The notes under the pieces were generated by a model, which ran no database searches, had not been told where the DNA came from, and saw only the letters and a program-made list of their open reading frames with translations. A stretch of DNA of 64,000 nucleotides from Mucilaginibacter aurantiaciroseus (GTDB lineage: Bacteria > Bacteroidota > Bacteroidia > Sphingobacteriales > Sphingobacteriaceae). Location: the NCBI RefSeq assembly GCF_024055595.1, contig NZ_JAMXOF010000003.1, positions 372,001-436,000 of the forward strand, given 5' to 3'. Of this stretch, positions 36,203-44,701 are shown piece by piece (position 1 is the stretch's first letter; each line of letters opens with the position of its first letter). The translations under genes and the position numbers were made by a program.

Positions 36203-37390
36203 ATGATTGACGTTGTATTAAAGAAAGGAAAAGAGAAAGCCGTATTGCATAAGCACCCCTGGGTATTTTCGGGCGCGATAGAAAACGTAAAGGGCAAACC
36301 TGCCAATGGCGAAATTATCCGCCTGCTGGATAGCAAAAAAGATTTCATGGCCTACGGTTTTTACAACGATCAATCGCGCGTTGCCGTAAGGTTATTGGAG
36401 TGGGACGAGAGCGTTGCTGTTGATGACAACTGGTTTCGCGAAAAGGTACAGGTAGCTGTTGCCGGCCGTGCCCATATACTTGCTGATGGTACAACGGATA
36501 CCTGTAGATTGATTTTTAGTGAATCTGACTATCTGCCCGGCCTTATCGTAGATAAATATGCCGACCATTTAGCTGTACAAGTGCTAACATCTGGCATGCA
36601 AAACGCCATGCCTGTTATTATAGATGAACTTAATGCCTTGCTAAAACCACAAAGTATATTCGATAAAAGTGATGCCACCTCCCGCTTGCACGAGGGATTG
36701 GAAACTACCAATATATTATTGGCTGGTAACCAGCCTCCCGAATTGGTGATGGTGAAAGAGAACGGCATCAGTTACGGCATCAATATCGCCGAAGGCCAAA
36801 AATCTGGCTTTTACTGCGATCAGCGTTATAACCGCCAGCTACTGGCAACCTACGCCAAAGGCAAAACAATGTTGGATTGCTTTAGCTACACAGGTGGTTT
36901 TACGCTAAACGCGTTTAAAAATGGTGCAATATCTGTAACCAGTGTGGATAGTTCGGCATTGGCATTGGAAACTTTAGAAGAAAACATCCGCCTGAATAAA
37001 TTTGAGGGCACGGAGCATAACGCTATAAAATCTGACGTAAATGTGCAGTTGCGCAAATTTAGAGAAGAAGGTGCTAAGTTTGATATCATCGTGCTCGATC
37101 CGCCAAAATATGCGCCATCACGATCAGCTTTGGATAGGGCATCACGTGCTTATAAAGACCTGAACCGTATAGGTATGCAATTGCTAAACAGCGGCGGTTT
37201 GCTGGCTACCTTCTCCTGCTCGGGTGCTATGGATATGGAAACCTTTAAACAGGTACTGGCCTGGGCCGCATTAGATGCCGGTAAACAGGTGCAATTCATA
37301 TACCAGTTTCACCAGCCGGAAGACCATCCTGTTAGGGCATCCTTCCCTGAAGGGGAATACCTGAAGGGGCTTTTGTGCAGGGTTTGGTAA
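36203..37390 (+). CDS. Class I SAM-dependent 23S rRNA cytosine methyltransferase (RlmI-like)
   Basis: A 395-residue protein with an N-terminal PUA domain (KHPWVFSGAIENVKGKPANGEIIRL), a middle EEHUD-type domain, and a C-terminal Rossmann methyltransferase domain: FSYTGGFTLNAFKNGA (SAM motif I), VDSSALALETLEENIRLN, and VLDPPKYAPSR (catalytic motif IV). This domain order matches RlmI and relatives that make m5C in 23S rRNA. Which base is modified cannot be told from the sequence. Confidence 0.9.
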   Translation: MIDVVLKKGKEKAVLHKHPWVFSGAIENVKGKPANGEIIRLLDSKKDFMAYGFYNDQSRVAVRLLEWDESVAVDDNWFREKVQVAVAGRAHILADGTTDTCRLIFSESDYLPGLIVDKYADHLAVQVLTSGMQNAMPVIIDELNALLKPQSIFDKSDATSRLHEGLETTNILLAGNQPPELVMVKENGISYGINIAEGQKSGFYCDQRYNRQLLATYAKGKTMLDCFSYTGGFTLNAFKNGAISVTSVDSSALALETLEENIRLNKFEGTEHNAIKSDVNVQLRKFREEGAKFDIIVLDPPKYAPSRSALDRASRAYKDLNRIGMQLLNSGGLLATFSCSGAMDMETFKQVLAWAALDAGKQVQFIYQFHQPEDHPVRASFPEGEYLKGLLCRVW

Positions 37391-37406
37391 AACCCACACC
37401 TCAACA

Positions 37407-37457
37407 ACAAAGCAACCTTTAAGCCATGCAGTATGCATAGTTTAAAGGTTGCTTTGT
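37407..37457. terminator. Convergent terminator between rlmI-like gene and lrp
   Basis: A perfect 16-bp stem ACAAAGCAACCTTTAA/TTAAAGGTTGCTTTGT with a 19-nt loop that is itself partly self-complementary (ATGCAGTATGCAT). It separates two convergent genes and should stop both. Confidence 0.75.
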
Positions 37458-37507
37458 TCCGCGCTATTAACGGCGGTTATACTATTGGCAGGAAACCTAA
37501 GTAAAAT

Positions 37508-37984
37508 TTAATCCAAAGTTATTTGCCTTTTGATGCTTTCTTCAAGGGAAATAAATGTTTCGGTGCGTTGGATGCCTTTTACGCTTTGTATATTTTCGTT
37601 TAATACCTCGCGCAGGTGGTTGGTATCGTGGCAAACAATTTTTGCGAAGATGCTATAGCTGCCGGTAGTGTAATGCAGCTCTACAATTTCTGGCACTGCC
37701 TTCAGTTGTTTTACGGCATCATTATACTGCGATCCTTTTTCAAGGAATATACCCAGGAAAGCGGTTACATCATAACCCAGCTTTTGCGGGTTTACTTCCA
37801 GGCTGGCACCTTTAATTACACCCATCTCCTCCAGCTTTTTCATCCGCACGTGTATGGTTCCGCCCGAAACGATCAATTCTTTTGCGATTTCTGTGTAAGG
37901 TGTAGTCGCATTTTTCATCAATATTGATAAAATCTGAATATCCAGATTATCAATTTCTAAATTTTGAGGTTTCCTGTGAGGCAT
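37508..37984 (-). CDS. Lrp/AsnC family transcriptional regulator
   Basis: A 158-residue regulator with an N-terminal helix-turn-helix (LDIQILSILMKNATTPYTEIAKELIVSGGTIHVRMKKLEEMGVI) shown by the typical residues rather than a long identity, and a C-terminal RAM effector-binding domain (VTAFLGIFL, IVELHYTTGSYSIFAKIVC). Such proteins bind amino acids and act as octamers on DNA. It is divergent from the tRNA-like RNA unit, with the putative promoter of that unit 100 nt away. Target genes are unknown. Confidence 0.92.
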   Translation of the reverse strand: MPHRKPQNLEIDNLDIQILSILMKNATTPYTEIAKELIVSGGTIHVRMKKLEEMGVIKGASLEVNPQKLGYDVTAFLGIFLEKGSQYNDAVKQLKAVPEIVELHYTTGSYSIFAKIVCHDTNHLREVLNENIQSVKGIQRTETFISLEESIKRQITLD

Positions 37985-38057
37985 AATTTTAAATATCTAT
38001 ATTCAAATACAAGTATAATTATAATAAAAGTAAAAATAAAAATATTTTGTTGAAATA

Positions 38058-38089
38058 TTTGCAAGAAACTAACAACTCTGTTAGATTTG
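38058..38089 (+). promoter_or_regulatory. Promoter of the tandem tRNA-like RNA unit
   Basis: TTTG (38058-38061), a 20-nt spacer and TAGATTTG (38082-38089) match the Bacteroidetes promoter. Transcription would start near 38096, 40 nt before the first tRNA-like fold. Confidence 0.65.
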
Positions 38090-38135
38090 TATACAGCAAA
38101 TGACAATTGCTTTATTGTTCTTTAAAAACAAACAT

Positions 38136-38247
38136 TGTTGGGTGGTGAAATTTTTGGCAGACACACCTCCTTGTCCCGGTGGCGGAGAATATGGGAAACC
38201 CGAAGCGGGCTAACCACTCTGTGAAGGTTCGACCCCTTCCCCAACAG
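38136..38247 (+). ncRNA. tRNA-like RNA, copy 1 (class II-like with giant variable arm)
   Basis: 112 nt fold like a tRNA. Acceptor arms TGTTGGG/CCCAACA pair over 7 bp. GTG/CAC forms a D stem around a loop containing GG. CCTCC/GGTGG forms an anticodon-like stem with one T-T mismatch and loop TTGTCCC. GAAGG-TTCGACC-CCTTC is a canonical T arm. The variable region is about 41 nt, built from GGAG/CTCT, TGG/CCA and an apical hairpin CCCG-AAG-CGGG; normal class II arms are at most about 20. The nominal anticodon would be GTC, yet a normal tRNA-Asp(GTC) exists at 47,746. No CCA is encoded. It is not a standard tRNA that I can name. Confidence 0.75.
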
Positions 38248-38278
38248 CTATTAAAACCGAAAGGTTTAATTATCATCC

Positions 38279-38393
38279 TGTAGGATGGTGAAATTTTGGC
38301 AGACACACCTCCTTGTCGCGGTGGCGGAGATAATGGGAAACTCTTAGCAATAAGAATAACCACTCTTTGAAGGTTCGACCCCTTCTCCTACAG
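38279..38393 (+). ncRNA. tRNA-like RNA, copy 2
   Basis: 115 nt with the same plan as copy 1. The acceptor stem is TGTAGGA/TCCTACA, which differs from copy 1 at two pairs with both sides changed (T-A to A-T, G-C to A-T). The apical hairpin is TCTTA-GCAA-TAAGA in place of CCCG-AAG-CGGG. The D arm, the anticodon-like arm (loop TTGTCGC), the outer variable-arm sequences and the T arm are nearly identical. These compensatory changes show that the RNA fold is under selection. The two copies are 31 nt apart, with a small ATTAAAACC-GAAA-GGTTTAAT hairpin between them. Confidence 0.75.
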
Positions 38394-38426
38394 CTCTTCT
38401 CATAATTTAGGTTTATAATTGGTTAG

Positions 38427-38454
38427 TAAAGGCCCCTGCCCATCAGGGGCTTTA
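38427..38454 (+). terminator. Terminator of the tRNA-like RNA unit
   Basis: TAAAGGCCCCTG and CAGGGGCTTTA form a stem with one extra G and a short loop (CCCAT). It is 34 nt after copy 2; the T-run is short. Confidence 0.6.
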
Positions 38455-38657
38455 CTTGTATAAGAGACTTTTTTTTCGGGCCGTAATTCTACAAATAAAT
38501 GAACGTTAGTATGTCATTGCTAGCGATAGCCCAGCAATCTCAGCGTATCTGATTGTCCTTTAAAATCGCCACGTCACTACGTTCCTCGCAATAACACAGG
38601 GCCTTTTTCCTTCATTATTTATAATTCACATTCGGTGTTCAATATTCTTTTAAACAA
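38455..38657. other. Intergenic region with a palindromic repeat relic
   Basis: No gene is visible. GTCATTGCTAGCGATAGC (38514-38531) and CGCCACGTCACTACGTTCCTCGCAATAAC (38568-38596) look like the two arms of another scattered intergenic palindrome, partly decayed. Confidence 0.4.
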
Positions 38658-38684
38658 AAGATCCCGGCTGTTCACCGGGATCTT
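38658..38684. terminator. Terminator of the porin-like gene
   Basis: A perfect 10-bp stem AAGATCCCGG/CCGGGATCTT with a 7-nt loop. On the minus strand it is followed by TTGTTT and lies 30 nt after the stop of the 38,714 gene. Confidence 0.85.
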
Positions 38685-38713
38685 AGCATTGTTTGAATTT
38701 ATTAGATTGCTTG

Positions 38714-39301
38714 TTAAAAGAACTTGAAGCCTACGCTTAACGCCCAGATATTTTGGCGTTGGCCGTAGCTTTCGTTTATTTTGGTTAGGCCGCCCTCGTA
38801 GCGCAGGTCGGCAGTAATATGGCCTATGTCAACCCCGCCACCAACCTGGTAGCCCAGCGTGCTTTTTTTATAGTTGCCAAAATCGTTATAAGCACCGCTT
38901 ACATTATCACTAAAGTTTTGGTTCTTATCCATCAAATAGCTGTAAACAGGTCCGGCCATTATCCTGAAATTCAGGTTTTCGCCGCCAAAACCTTTACCTA
39001 ATAATAGCGGTACGTTAATGCTGGTAAAGGTTACCTTACCGTTTGAGGTTACGGTACCGCCGCTATTATTAAAATCGAATTTACCGCCACTGCTTGCTAC
39101 ATAAAGCTCGGGCTGCAGGTAAAGGCTCTTGCCAAAACGAGCAAATAAGCCTGCCTGGTAACCAGCCACGGTAGATTCGCCTACGTTATTGGTACTTATC
39201 TTGGAGAAATTGACGCCCGCCTTGGCGCCCAGCGAGAATTGTGCCTTGGCACTAATTGCCGCCATAAATAGTATGGCAACGCTTAAAAAACATTTTTTCA
39301 T
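38714..39301 (-). CDS. Outer-membrane beta-barrel protein (porin-like, PorT/OmpW-type)
   Basis: A 195-residue protein with signal peptide KCFLSVAILFMAAISAKAQ and an eight-strand-type barrel: FSLGAKAGVNFSKIS at the start, YQAGLFARFGKSLYLQPELYV, INVPLLLGKGFGG, and ALSVGFKFF with a terminal aromatic, the usual Bam recognition signal. This is the common Bacteroidetes 'outer membrane beta-barrel' domain. Function is unknown. Confidence 0.85.
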   Translation of the reverse strand: MKKCFLSVAILFMAAISAKAQFSLGAKAGVNFSKISTNNVGESTVAGYQAGLFARFGKSLYLQPELYVASSGGKFDFNNSGGTVTSNGKVTFTSINVPLLLGKGFGGENLNFRIMAGPVYSYLMDKNQNFSDNVSGAYNDFGNYKKSTLGYQVGGGVDIGHITADLRYEGGLTKINESYGQRQNIWALSVGFKFF

Positions 39302-39400
39302 GATAGTAATTTATTTAGTTAATAAAAACGTTAGAGGCGCAAGCTTATTAAAAGTTTAACACTCTGCAACATATTAAACGCCTGTAGCAGGTATTTTTTA

Positions 39401-39408
39401 TATTTTTG
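39401..39408 (+). promoter_or_regulatory. Putative -7 element for the CsbD-like gene
   Basis: TATTTTTG matches TAnnTTTG and lies 18 nt before the ATG at 39426. No clear -33 TTG is seen. Confidence 0.35.
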
Positions 39409-39425
39409 CTCAAATATATTATTAT

Positions 39426-39641
39426 ATGGCAGAGATAACGATAAGCAACAAGGATTGGGAACGTATAAAAATTAAGGTGCAGCGCAAGTATAACCACCTT
39501 ACCGACGAGCAATTGCAGTACACCGAAGGCCAGGAAGATAACCTGATAACCCGCATTATGGACCTGGTAAACCGCGACCGTAAATACGTGGTGTTCACCC
39601 TTACCAAAGCATTGGTGAACATGGATACTAACCGCCTTTAA
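39426..39641 (+). CDS. CsbD-like small stress protein
   Basis: A 71-residue charged protein. The order DWERIKIKVQRKYNHLTDEQLQYTEGQEDNLITRI resembles CsbD proteins, where a Trp-x-x-I/L-K-x-K start is followed by LT-x-x-x-L and a G-x-x-x-x-L-x-x-x-I helix. CsbD proteins are small, general-stress induced and of unknown mechanism. Single gene upstream of the S41 protease, 63 nt apart. Confidence 0.7.
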   Translation: MAEITISNKDWERIKIKVQRKYNHLTDEQLQYTEGQEDNLITRIMDLVNRDRKYVVFTLTKALVNMDTNRL

Positions 39642-39704
39642 ATTCAGTTTATTATTAAAAGCCGTTTGGCTTTTATATATTTATAGTTCAAGAGGTTAAG
39701 GAGC

Positions 39705-41435
39705 ATGGAAAAAAGTGTGATGAGCAGACACAGGAAACCGGCATTATATATTGGCGGGCTTGCAATTGCTGTAAGTTTATGGAGCTTTCAGGACGATCTT
39801 TTCCAGATCTCTAAAAACCTGGATGTTTTTGCATCGGTATATAAAGAGGTTAACATTAATTATGTTGATGATATAAACTCGGCCAAGCTGGTTAAAACAG
39901 GTGTAGATGCTATGCTGGAGGGCCTTGATCCTTATACCGAGTTTGTGCCCGAATCTGAAATTGAAGATTACAAACTGCACTACGTTAGTACCCAATACGG
40001 CGGCATAGGTGCAAGCATTTTTTTGCGAGATAACAAAATATACATATCTGATGTGTTCGCCGGCTTCCCGGCCCAAAAGGCAGATGTTCGCCAAGGCGAC
40101 CAAATGCTGAAGATAAATGATATTGAACTTGCCGGTAAAACTAACGACCAGGTAAGCCAGTTGCTTAAAGGATCTAAAGGCGCGGTTATTAAACTATTAC
40201 TGAAACGCGATGCGGATGCCCCGGGTGTAAAAACTCTAACGCGCGACGAGATTAAGCAACCCAATGTAGTTTACACGGGTATGGTAGCCAATAATATGGG
40301 CTACATTAAGCTGAACAAGTTTTTAGAGAACTCGGCTCAGGAGGTTACCGATGCGCTTATCGCCCTTAAAAAGAATAACCCTAACGGAATCATTCTCGAT
40401 TTGCGGTCAAACGGCGGCGGCATCCTGCAGGAAGCCGTTAAAATTGTTAACCTTTTTGTGCAAAAAGATGTGCAAGTGGTATCGCAACGCGGAAAAGTAA
40501 AAGAAAAGAATTTCACCTATAATACCGTATCAACGCCGTTAGAGCCGAATCTGCCGTTGGTTGTTTTGGTGAACAGTCGCTCTGCGTCAGCATCAGAAAT
40601 TGTTGCCGGCGCCTTGCAGGACCTGGACAGGGCCATTATTATAGGCCAGCGCAGTTATGGCAAGGGCTTGGTGCAGCAAACCTTTAACTTGCCGTATAAC
40701 AGTTTAGTTAAGGTGACGGTTGCTAAGTACTTTGTGCCATCGGGCCGTTGTGTGCAGGAATTGGATTATACCCACCGTAAGGATGATGGCAGCGTTATAA
40801 AAATGGCCGATTCGTCTATCCATGAGTTTAAAACCCGTAATGGCCGCTCGGTTTATGACGGCAGCGGAATTTACCCGGATATTTTTATTAAGCAGGACAG
40901 GTTTGCTAACATCACCCAAACGCTGGTAAGCAAGCTATTCGTTTTTGATTACGCTACAAAATACCGTAACACCCATCCCCAACCTATCGACCCAAAATCG
41001 TTTACATTGACCGATGAAGGGTACGCCGATTTTACTAAATACCTGGAAGGCAAAAATTACACCTATAACACTATATCTGAGAAAATGCTGAGCAGCCTAA
41101 AAACGGAAGCTACCAAAGAGAAGCAGTTTTCCGGGATACAGGCCGAGTACGATGCGCTTAAAGCTAAAATGACCACCAGCAAAAAGAATGACCTGCAATT
41201 GCATAAGGAAGAAATTAAGCAGGTGTTGGAGAACGAAATCGCATCGCGCTATGGTTACGAAAAAGGCCGCTACGAGGCTAACTTTAAATACGACAAGGAA
41301 CTTGCCGAAGCCGTTAAAACCATGCAGGATAAAACCCAGCTGGCATCTATACTTAAAGGCGTAGGCGACTACAAAACAATTGGCAAGCCGGTATTTGCAA
41401 TGGCCGGTAAAAAAGAAGATAACGATAACGATTAA
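39705..41435 (+). CDS. S41 family C-terminal processing protease
   Basis: A 576-residue protease with an N-terminal membrane anchor (YIGGLAIAVSLWSF), a PDZ domain (about residues 95-190, GGIGASIFLRDNKIYISDVF...GDQMLKINDIELAGK), and the S41 core with catalytic Ser in NSRSASASEIVAGALQD (near 293-297) and Lys in GQRSYGKGLVQQ (near 320). Such CtpA-type enzymes trim C-termini of periplasmic proteins. The long C-terminal helical part is usual in Bacteroidetes members. Confidence 0.94.
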   Translation: MEKSVMSRHRKPALYIGGLAIAVSLWSFQDDLFQISKNLDVFASVYKEVNINYVDDINSAKLVKTGVDAMLEGLDPYTEFVPESEIEDYKLHYVSTQYGGIGASIFLRDNKIYISDVFAGFPAQKADVRQGDQMLKINDIELAGKTNDQVSQLLKGSKGAVIKLLLKRDADAPGVKTLTRDEIKQPNVVYTGMVANNMGYIKLNKFLENSAQEVTDALIALKKNNPNGIILDLRSNGGGILQEAVKIVNLFVQKDVQVVSQRGKVKEKNFTYNTVSTPLEPNLPLVVLVNSRSASASEIVAGALQDLDRAIIIGQRSYGKGLVQQTFNLPYNSLVKVTVAKYFVPSGRCVQELDYTHRKDDGSVIKMADSSIHEFKTRNGRSVYDGSGIYPDIFIKQDRFANITQTLVSKLFVFDYATKYRNTHPQPIDPKSFTLTDEGYADFTKYLEGKNYTYNTISEKMLSSLKTEATKEKQFSGIQAEYDALKAKMTTSKKNDLQLHKEEIKQVLENEIASRYGYEKGRYEANFKYDKELAEAVKTMQDKTQLASILKGVGDYKTIGKPVFAMAGKKEDNDND

Positions 41436-41632
41436 AATAGAATCAGGAGTCAAGATCAGATAATATTAAATAGCATTTTCAATTCTGAAGGGCTTTATTT
41501 ATTGTCTTTATTCTTGTATCTTAACTCTAGGCTCCCGCGTTTCTACTGTAACATCCCTGCTGTAACAGTTGTTTAATTAAACTATAGTTAATAATATCTG
41601 TCATACCTGCATAAAAACATAAAAACAACACT

Positions 41633-42169
41633 ATGAAAAAGACAATCATCACCGCAGCGATATTTTTAAGCTGCGTAGTATACCAATCTGCCAGTGCGCA
41701 AATTAGTTTAAGCCTTAACATTGGTAGCCAACCAGAGTGGGGCCCTGTAGGTTACAACCATGCAGATTATTACTACATGCCCGATATTGCTACCTACTAC
41801 GATGTGCCTGCCCACCAATACGTTTACCTGGAAAATAACAGATGGGTACGCAGGGTAAGCTTACCATCAAGGTACAGCAACTATAATTTGTACAACGGCT
41901 ATAAAGTAGTTGTAAATGAACGTAACCCATGGACCCGTGACAATGTATATCGTATTAAATACGCTAACTACAAAGGCCGCAGCGGCCAAACCATCATCCG
42001 CGATAGCCGAGATGTTAAATACCGTAACCATTGGGGTAGTAATAACAACAACCGCCCTATACGTGTTGAAGAACGCGAAAAGGGTGTTAAATACAAAGGT
42101 AATAATGGCAACCACGGCAATAACGAAAAGCATGGTGACAAAGGTAAAGACCATGGCAAAGACCACTAA
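41633..42169 (+). CDS. Exported Tyr/Asn/His-rich protein of unknown function
   Basis: A 178-residue protein with signal peptide TIITAAIFLSCVVYQSASAQ. The mature part begins with a short conserved-looking module (PEWGPVGYNHADYYYMPDIATYYDVPAHQYVYLENNRWVRR) that I have seen in Bacteroidetes exported proteins without known function. The C-terminal 50 residues are a low-complexity Asn/Gly/His/Lys tail ending GKDHGKDH, which could bind metal. Single gene. Confidence 0.75.
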   Translation: MKKTIITAAIFLSCVVYQSASAQISLSLNIGSQPEWGPVGYNHADYYYMPDIATYYDVPAHQYVYLENNRWVRRVSLPSRYSNYNLYNGYKVVVNERNPWTRDNVYRIKYANYKGRSGQTIIRDSRDVKYRNHWGSNNNNRPIRVEEREKGVKYKGNNGNHGNNEKHGDKGKDHGKDH

Positions 42170-42233
42170 TAATAGCCGATACCAAAAACAAGAAAGCCCT
42201 GCAAAATGGACTTTCTTGTTAAAATTCATTACT

Positions 42234-42851
42234 TTATTTGTCAAGTATCCCGGTAACCAACGCCTTCCATTGCGGGCCGTAAAGCCCGTTTCTTGCCAAT
42301 AGTGCTATAATGGTGTTGCGTGCCGTTTCATACAGGCCGGTATCCTTGTTGTTTGGTGTTTCGTTACGGCCATAAGCGGCAGCGCTAACGTGATTTAGGT
42401 AGGGCTTTACAATAAAGGTATTTGTACCGTTATGGCTGAAGAAATGGGCTATAGATTTTTCGGGGTGCCTTGGTTTTGCTATTGGCCTTATGGCCATGGT
42501 TAGGTATTCGCTTTCAGCAGCTACGTTATCAACCTCTTCCATGGTTTTAATCCGCACTCACTCCTTACCGTCACCTGCTAAAGACCTTGGTGAGGACAGC
42601 GGCAGGTTGATGTAAAACAGATCGCCCTTCCCCGCCATTTTGTAGATCTCTGCTCCCTGTGCCTCAGCGATCGCGAACTTTGCCGGGTGCGGGCCGGTAA
42701 ATGTATGCCATTGCGAGATATCCTTCAGCCCGTCTTTGGCCAAAAGTAACAAATTGTGGTCTTCCTCAACATTAGCGCAATCAACAAAATGTATAAAGTA
42801 GTTGTGTTCGCCTTCTGTTTATGGTGGGATGTTGTCGGCTGCGTAGTGCAT
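42234..42851 (-). pseudogene. Gene of unknown function broken by two in-frame stops
   Basis: A frame of about 205 codons starts at 42851 (MHYAADNIPP) and ends at the TAA at 42234-42236. It is interrupted by TAA (42819-42821) after residue 10 and TGA (42558-42560) after about residue 97. Both stops are in the same frame and no frameshift occurs. The pieces read smoothly across the stops: ...TEGEHNYFIHFVDCANVEEDH..., ...LPLSSPRSLAGDGKE, then VRIKTMEEVDNVAAES..., ending WKALVTGILDK. I do not recognise the family. Two point nonsense mutations with otherwise intact coding suggest recent loss, or much less likely read-through. Confidence 0.75.
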
Positions 42852-42918
42852 TTTATACTGGGATACATAACTACAACCTAATAATTTATCAGGTTTTTTT
42901 TAAAAATAGGGCACAAAA

Positions 42919-42945
42919 AAAAGCGGACTTATTAAGGCCGCTTTT
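42919..42945. terminator. Terminator of the xyl operon
   Basis: AAAAGCGG and CCGCTTTT pair around an 11-nt loop; the A-run on the left becomes a T-run on the minus strand. It lies 23 nt after the transporter stop. Confidence 0.8.
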
Positions 42946-42967
42946 AATATTTAATACAGTTTATATC

Positions 42968-44653
42968 CTACCAGAAGAATGAATACAACGCCACAATAAT
43001 ACCACCCACAATTAATGCACCGGCAGTGAACGCGCGCGATGGTTTAAACATTGAAGCATCAATTTCCAGCCCATTGGGTTTAACGCCTTTAGCCAGGTCA
43101 ATTTTTGAAATTATCCACATGCCCAAAACGCACAGCAGGAATACAAAACCCATCCTGTCTATAAACGGGATCTCGTAAACACCTTTATCATTTAGTTTTG
43201 AGAAACCGAATTGGTTAAGCCACTCCAGGTTGGCAAAGCGTGGTAAAAACTTAAATAACACCGAGAAGCAGAAACCACCGATGGTTGCAAACAATGCACC
43301 GTTTGAAGTAGCTTTCTTCCAAAAGAAGCCTAAGATGAACATGGCAAAGATGCCCGGCGATACAAAGCCTGTGTATTCCTGAATGTATTGGAAGCCCTGC
43401 TTGCCCTCGCCCATTAATTGCTCGCCAATTAATAAAGACATGATTACACCAAGCGCCATGGCCACCACTACCGACCATTTACCAAGCTTAACCAGGCTTT
43501 TTTCGGTAGCCTCGGGGTTAATTGCTTTTTTGTAAATATCCAGGGTAAATATGGTTGCAATACTGTTTGCCTTGCCTGCAAGCGATGCCACAATAGCTGC
43601 TGTAAGCGCTGCGAACGACAATCCCTTTAAATAGGTTGGCAACAGGTTTAAAAGAGATGGATAAGCCTTGTTAGGGTCCATAATGCCTTTAGAGCTCATC
43701 ATCTCCTGGTGGAACATTCCTTTTTGGTAAAGCAGGTAAGCCGCTATACCCGGCAATACCACAATTACAGGCATCAATAATTTTAAGAATGCCGCGAAAA
43801 GAAGGCCTGCACGGGCAGTTTTCAGATCGGCACCTAAAGCGCGTTGGGTAATGTATTGGTTACAGCCCCAGTAGTTAAGGTTCACGATGATCATACCACC
43901 AATTAGTACAGACAGACCCGGCATGTCCATGTAGTTAGCATTGTCCTTTTTAAATATCATGTGGAAGTGGTCTGCAGCTTCGGTACGCATAATGGTAAGG
44001 CCGTTCCATAAACCGGTAGTGCCAGATTTTTCGCTGATGAGGTTTAAAGCCAAGTAAGTAGCAACCAAACCACCCAATATTAGCACAAATACCTGTATAA
44101 CATCAGTATAACCAATAACCTTCATGCCACCCAATGTGATGAAAACGGCAAATATGGCCAGCAGGGTGATACATACCGTAATGTCAATTCCCGAGATTCC
44201 GCTAATTGCCAAAGCTCCCAGGTAAAGGATAGACATCAGGTTTACCACAATGTACAATAACAGCCAAAATATAGCCATAACCATAGCTACCGTGCCGTTA
44301 TACCGCTGGTTCAAAAACTGCGGCATCGTGAAGATCTTATTCTTCAGATATATAGGGATGAAGAACACCGCTACGATAATCAAAGTCGCGGCTGCCATCC
44401 ACTCGTAAGTGGAGATAGCCAAGCCCATTTTAAAGGCCGAACCGCTGGTGCCGATGAATTGCTCGGCAGAGATATTTGATGCGATAAGCGATGCCCCAAT
44501 GGCCCACCAGGTAAGCGACCCCTCGGCTAAAAAGTAATCTTTAGAGGTCGCGTCGGCATTATGTTTACGCTTGTATATCCAATACCCGTATAAGGATACA
44601 ATGATAAAATAGATAAAAAACACGACATAATCGCCGTTTGATAAGGTATTCAT
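42968..44653 (-). CDS. Sodium/sugar symporter (SSS family), probably xylose
   Basis: A 561-residue membrane protein with about fourteen helices. SSS family blocks include WWAIGASLIASNISAEQFIGTSG near the start, the GGMKVIGYTDVIQ loop, and ALTAAIVASLAGKANSIATIFTLDIYKK. These resemble the Na+/galactose transporter vSGLT. It is the last gene of the xylB-xylA row on the minus strand, 48 nt after xylA, so xylose is the likely substrate; that part is inference from context. Confidence 0.9.
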   Translation of the reverse strand: MNTLSNGDYVVFFIYFIIVSLYGYWIYKRKHNADATSKDYFLAEGSLTWWAIGASLIASNISAEQFIGTSGSAFKMGLAISTYEWMAAATLIIVAVFFIPIYLKNKIFTMPQFLNQRYNGTVAMVMAIFWLLLYIVVNLMSILYLGALAISGISGIDITVCITLLAIFAVFITLGGMKVIGYTDVIQVFVLILGGLVATYLALNLISEKSGTTGLWNGLTIMRTEAADHFHMIFKKDNANYMDMPGLSVLIGGMIIVNLNYWGCNQYITQRALGADLKTARAGLLFAAFLKLLMPVIVVLPGIAAYLLYQKGMFHQEMMSSKGIMDPNKAYPSLLNLLPTYLKGLSFAALTAAIVASLAGKANSIATIFTLDIYKKAINPEATEKSLVKLGKWSVVVAMALGVIMSLLIGEQLMGEGKQGFQYIQEYTGFVSPGIFAMFILGFFWKKATSNGALFATIGGFCFSVLFKFLPRFANLEWLNQFGFSKLNDKGVYEIPFIDRMGFVFLLCVLGMWIISKIDLAKGVKPNGLEIDASMFKPSRAFTAGALIVGGIIVALYSFFW

Positions 44654-44701
44654 TTAAGGACTTGGGTTAAAAATGGTTTATAATAGGGAATTTAATATTA
44701 G

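Noticed and set aside
38112..38363. 83-codon antisense frame across the tRNA-like RNAs
   Set aside because: It is the complement of two structured RNA copies; repeated peptide pieces only reflect the RNA duplication.
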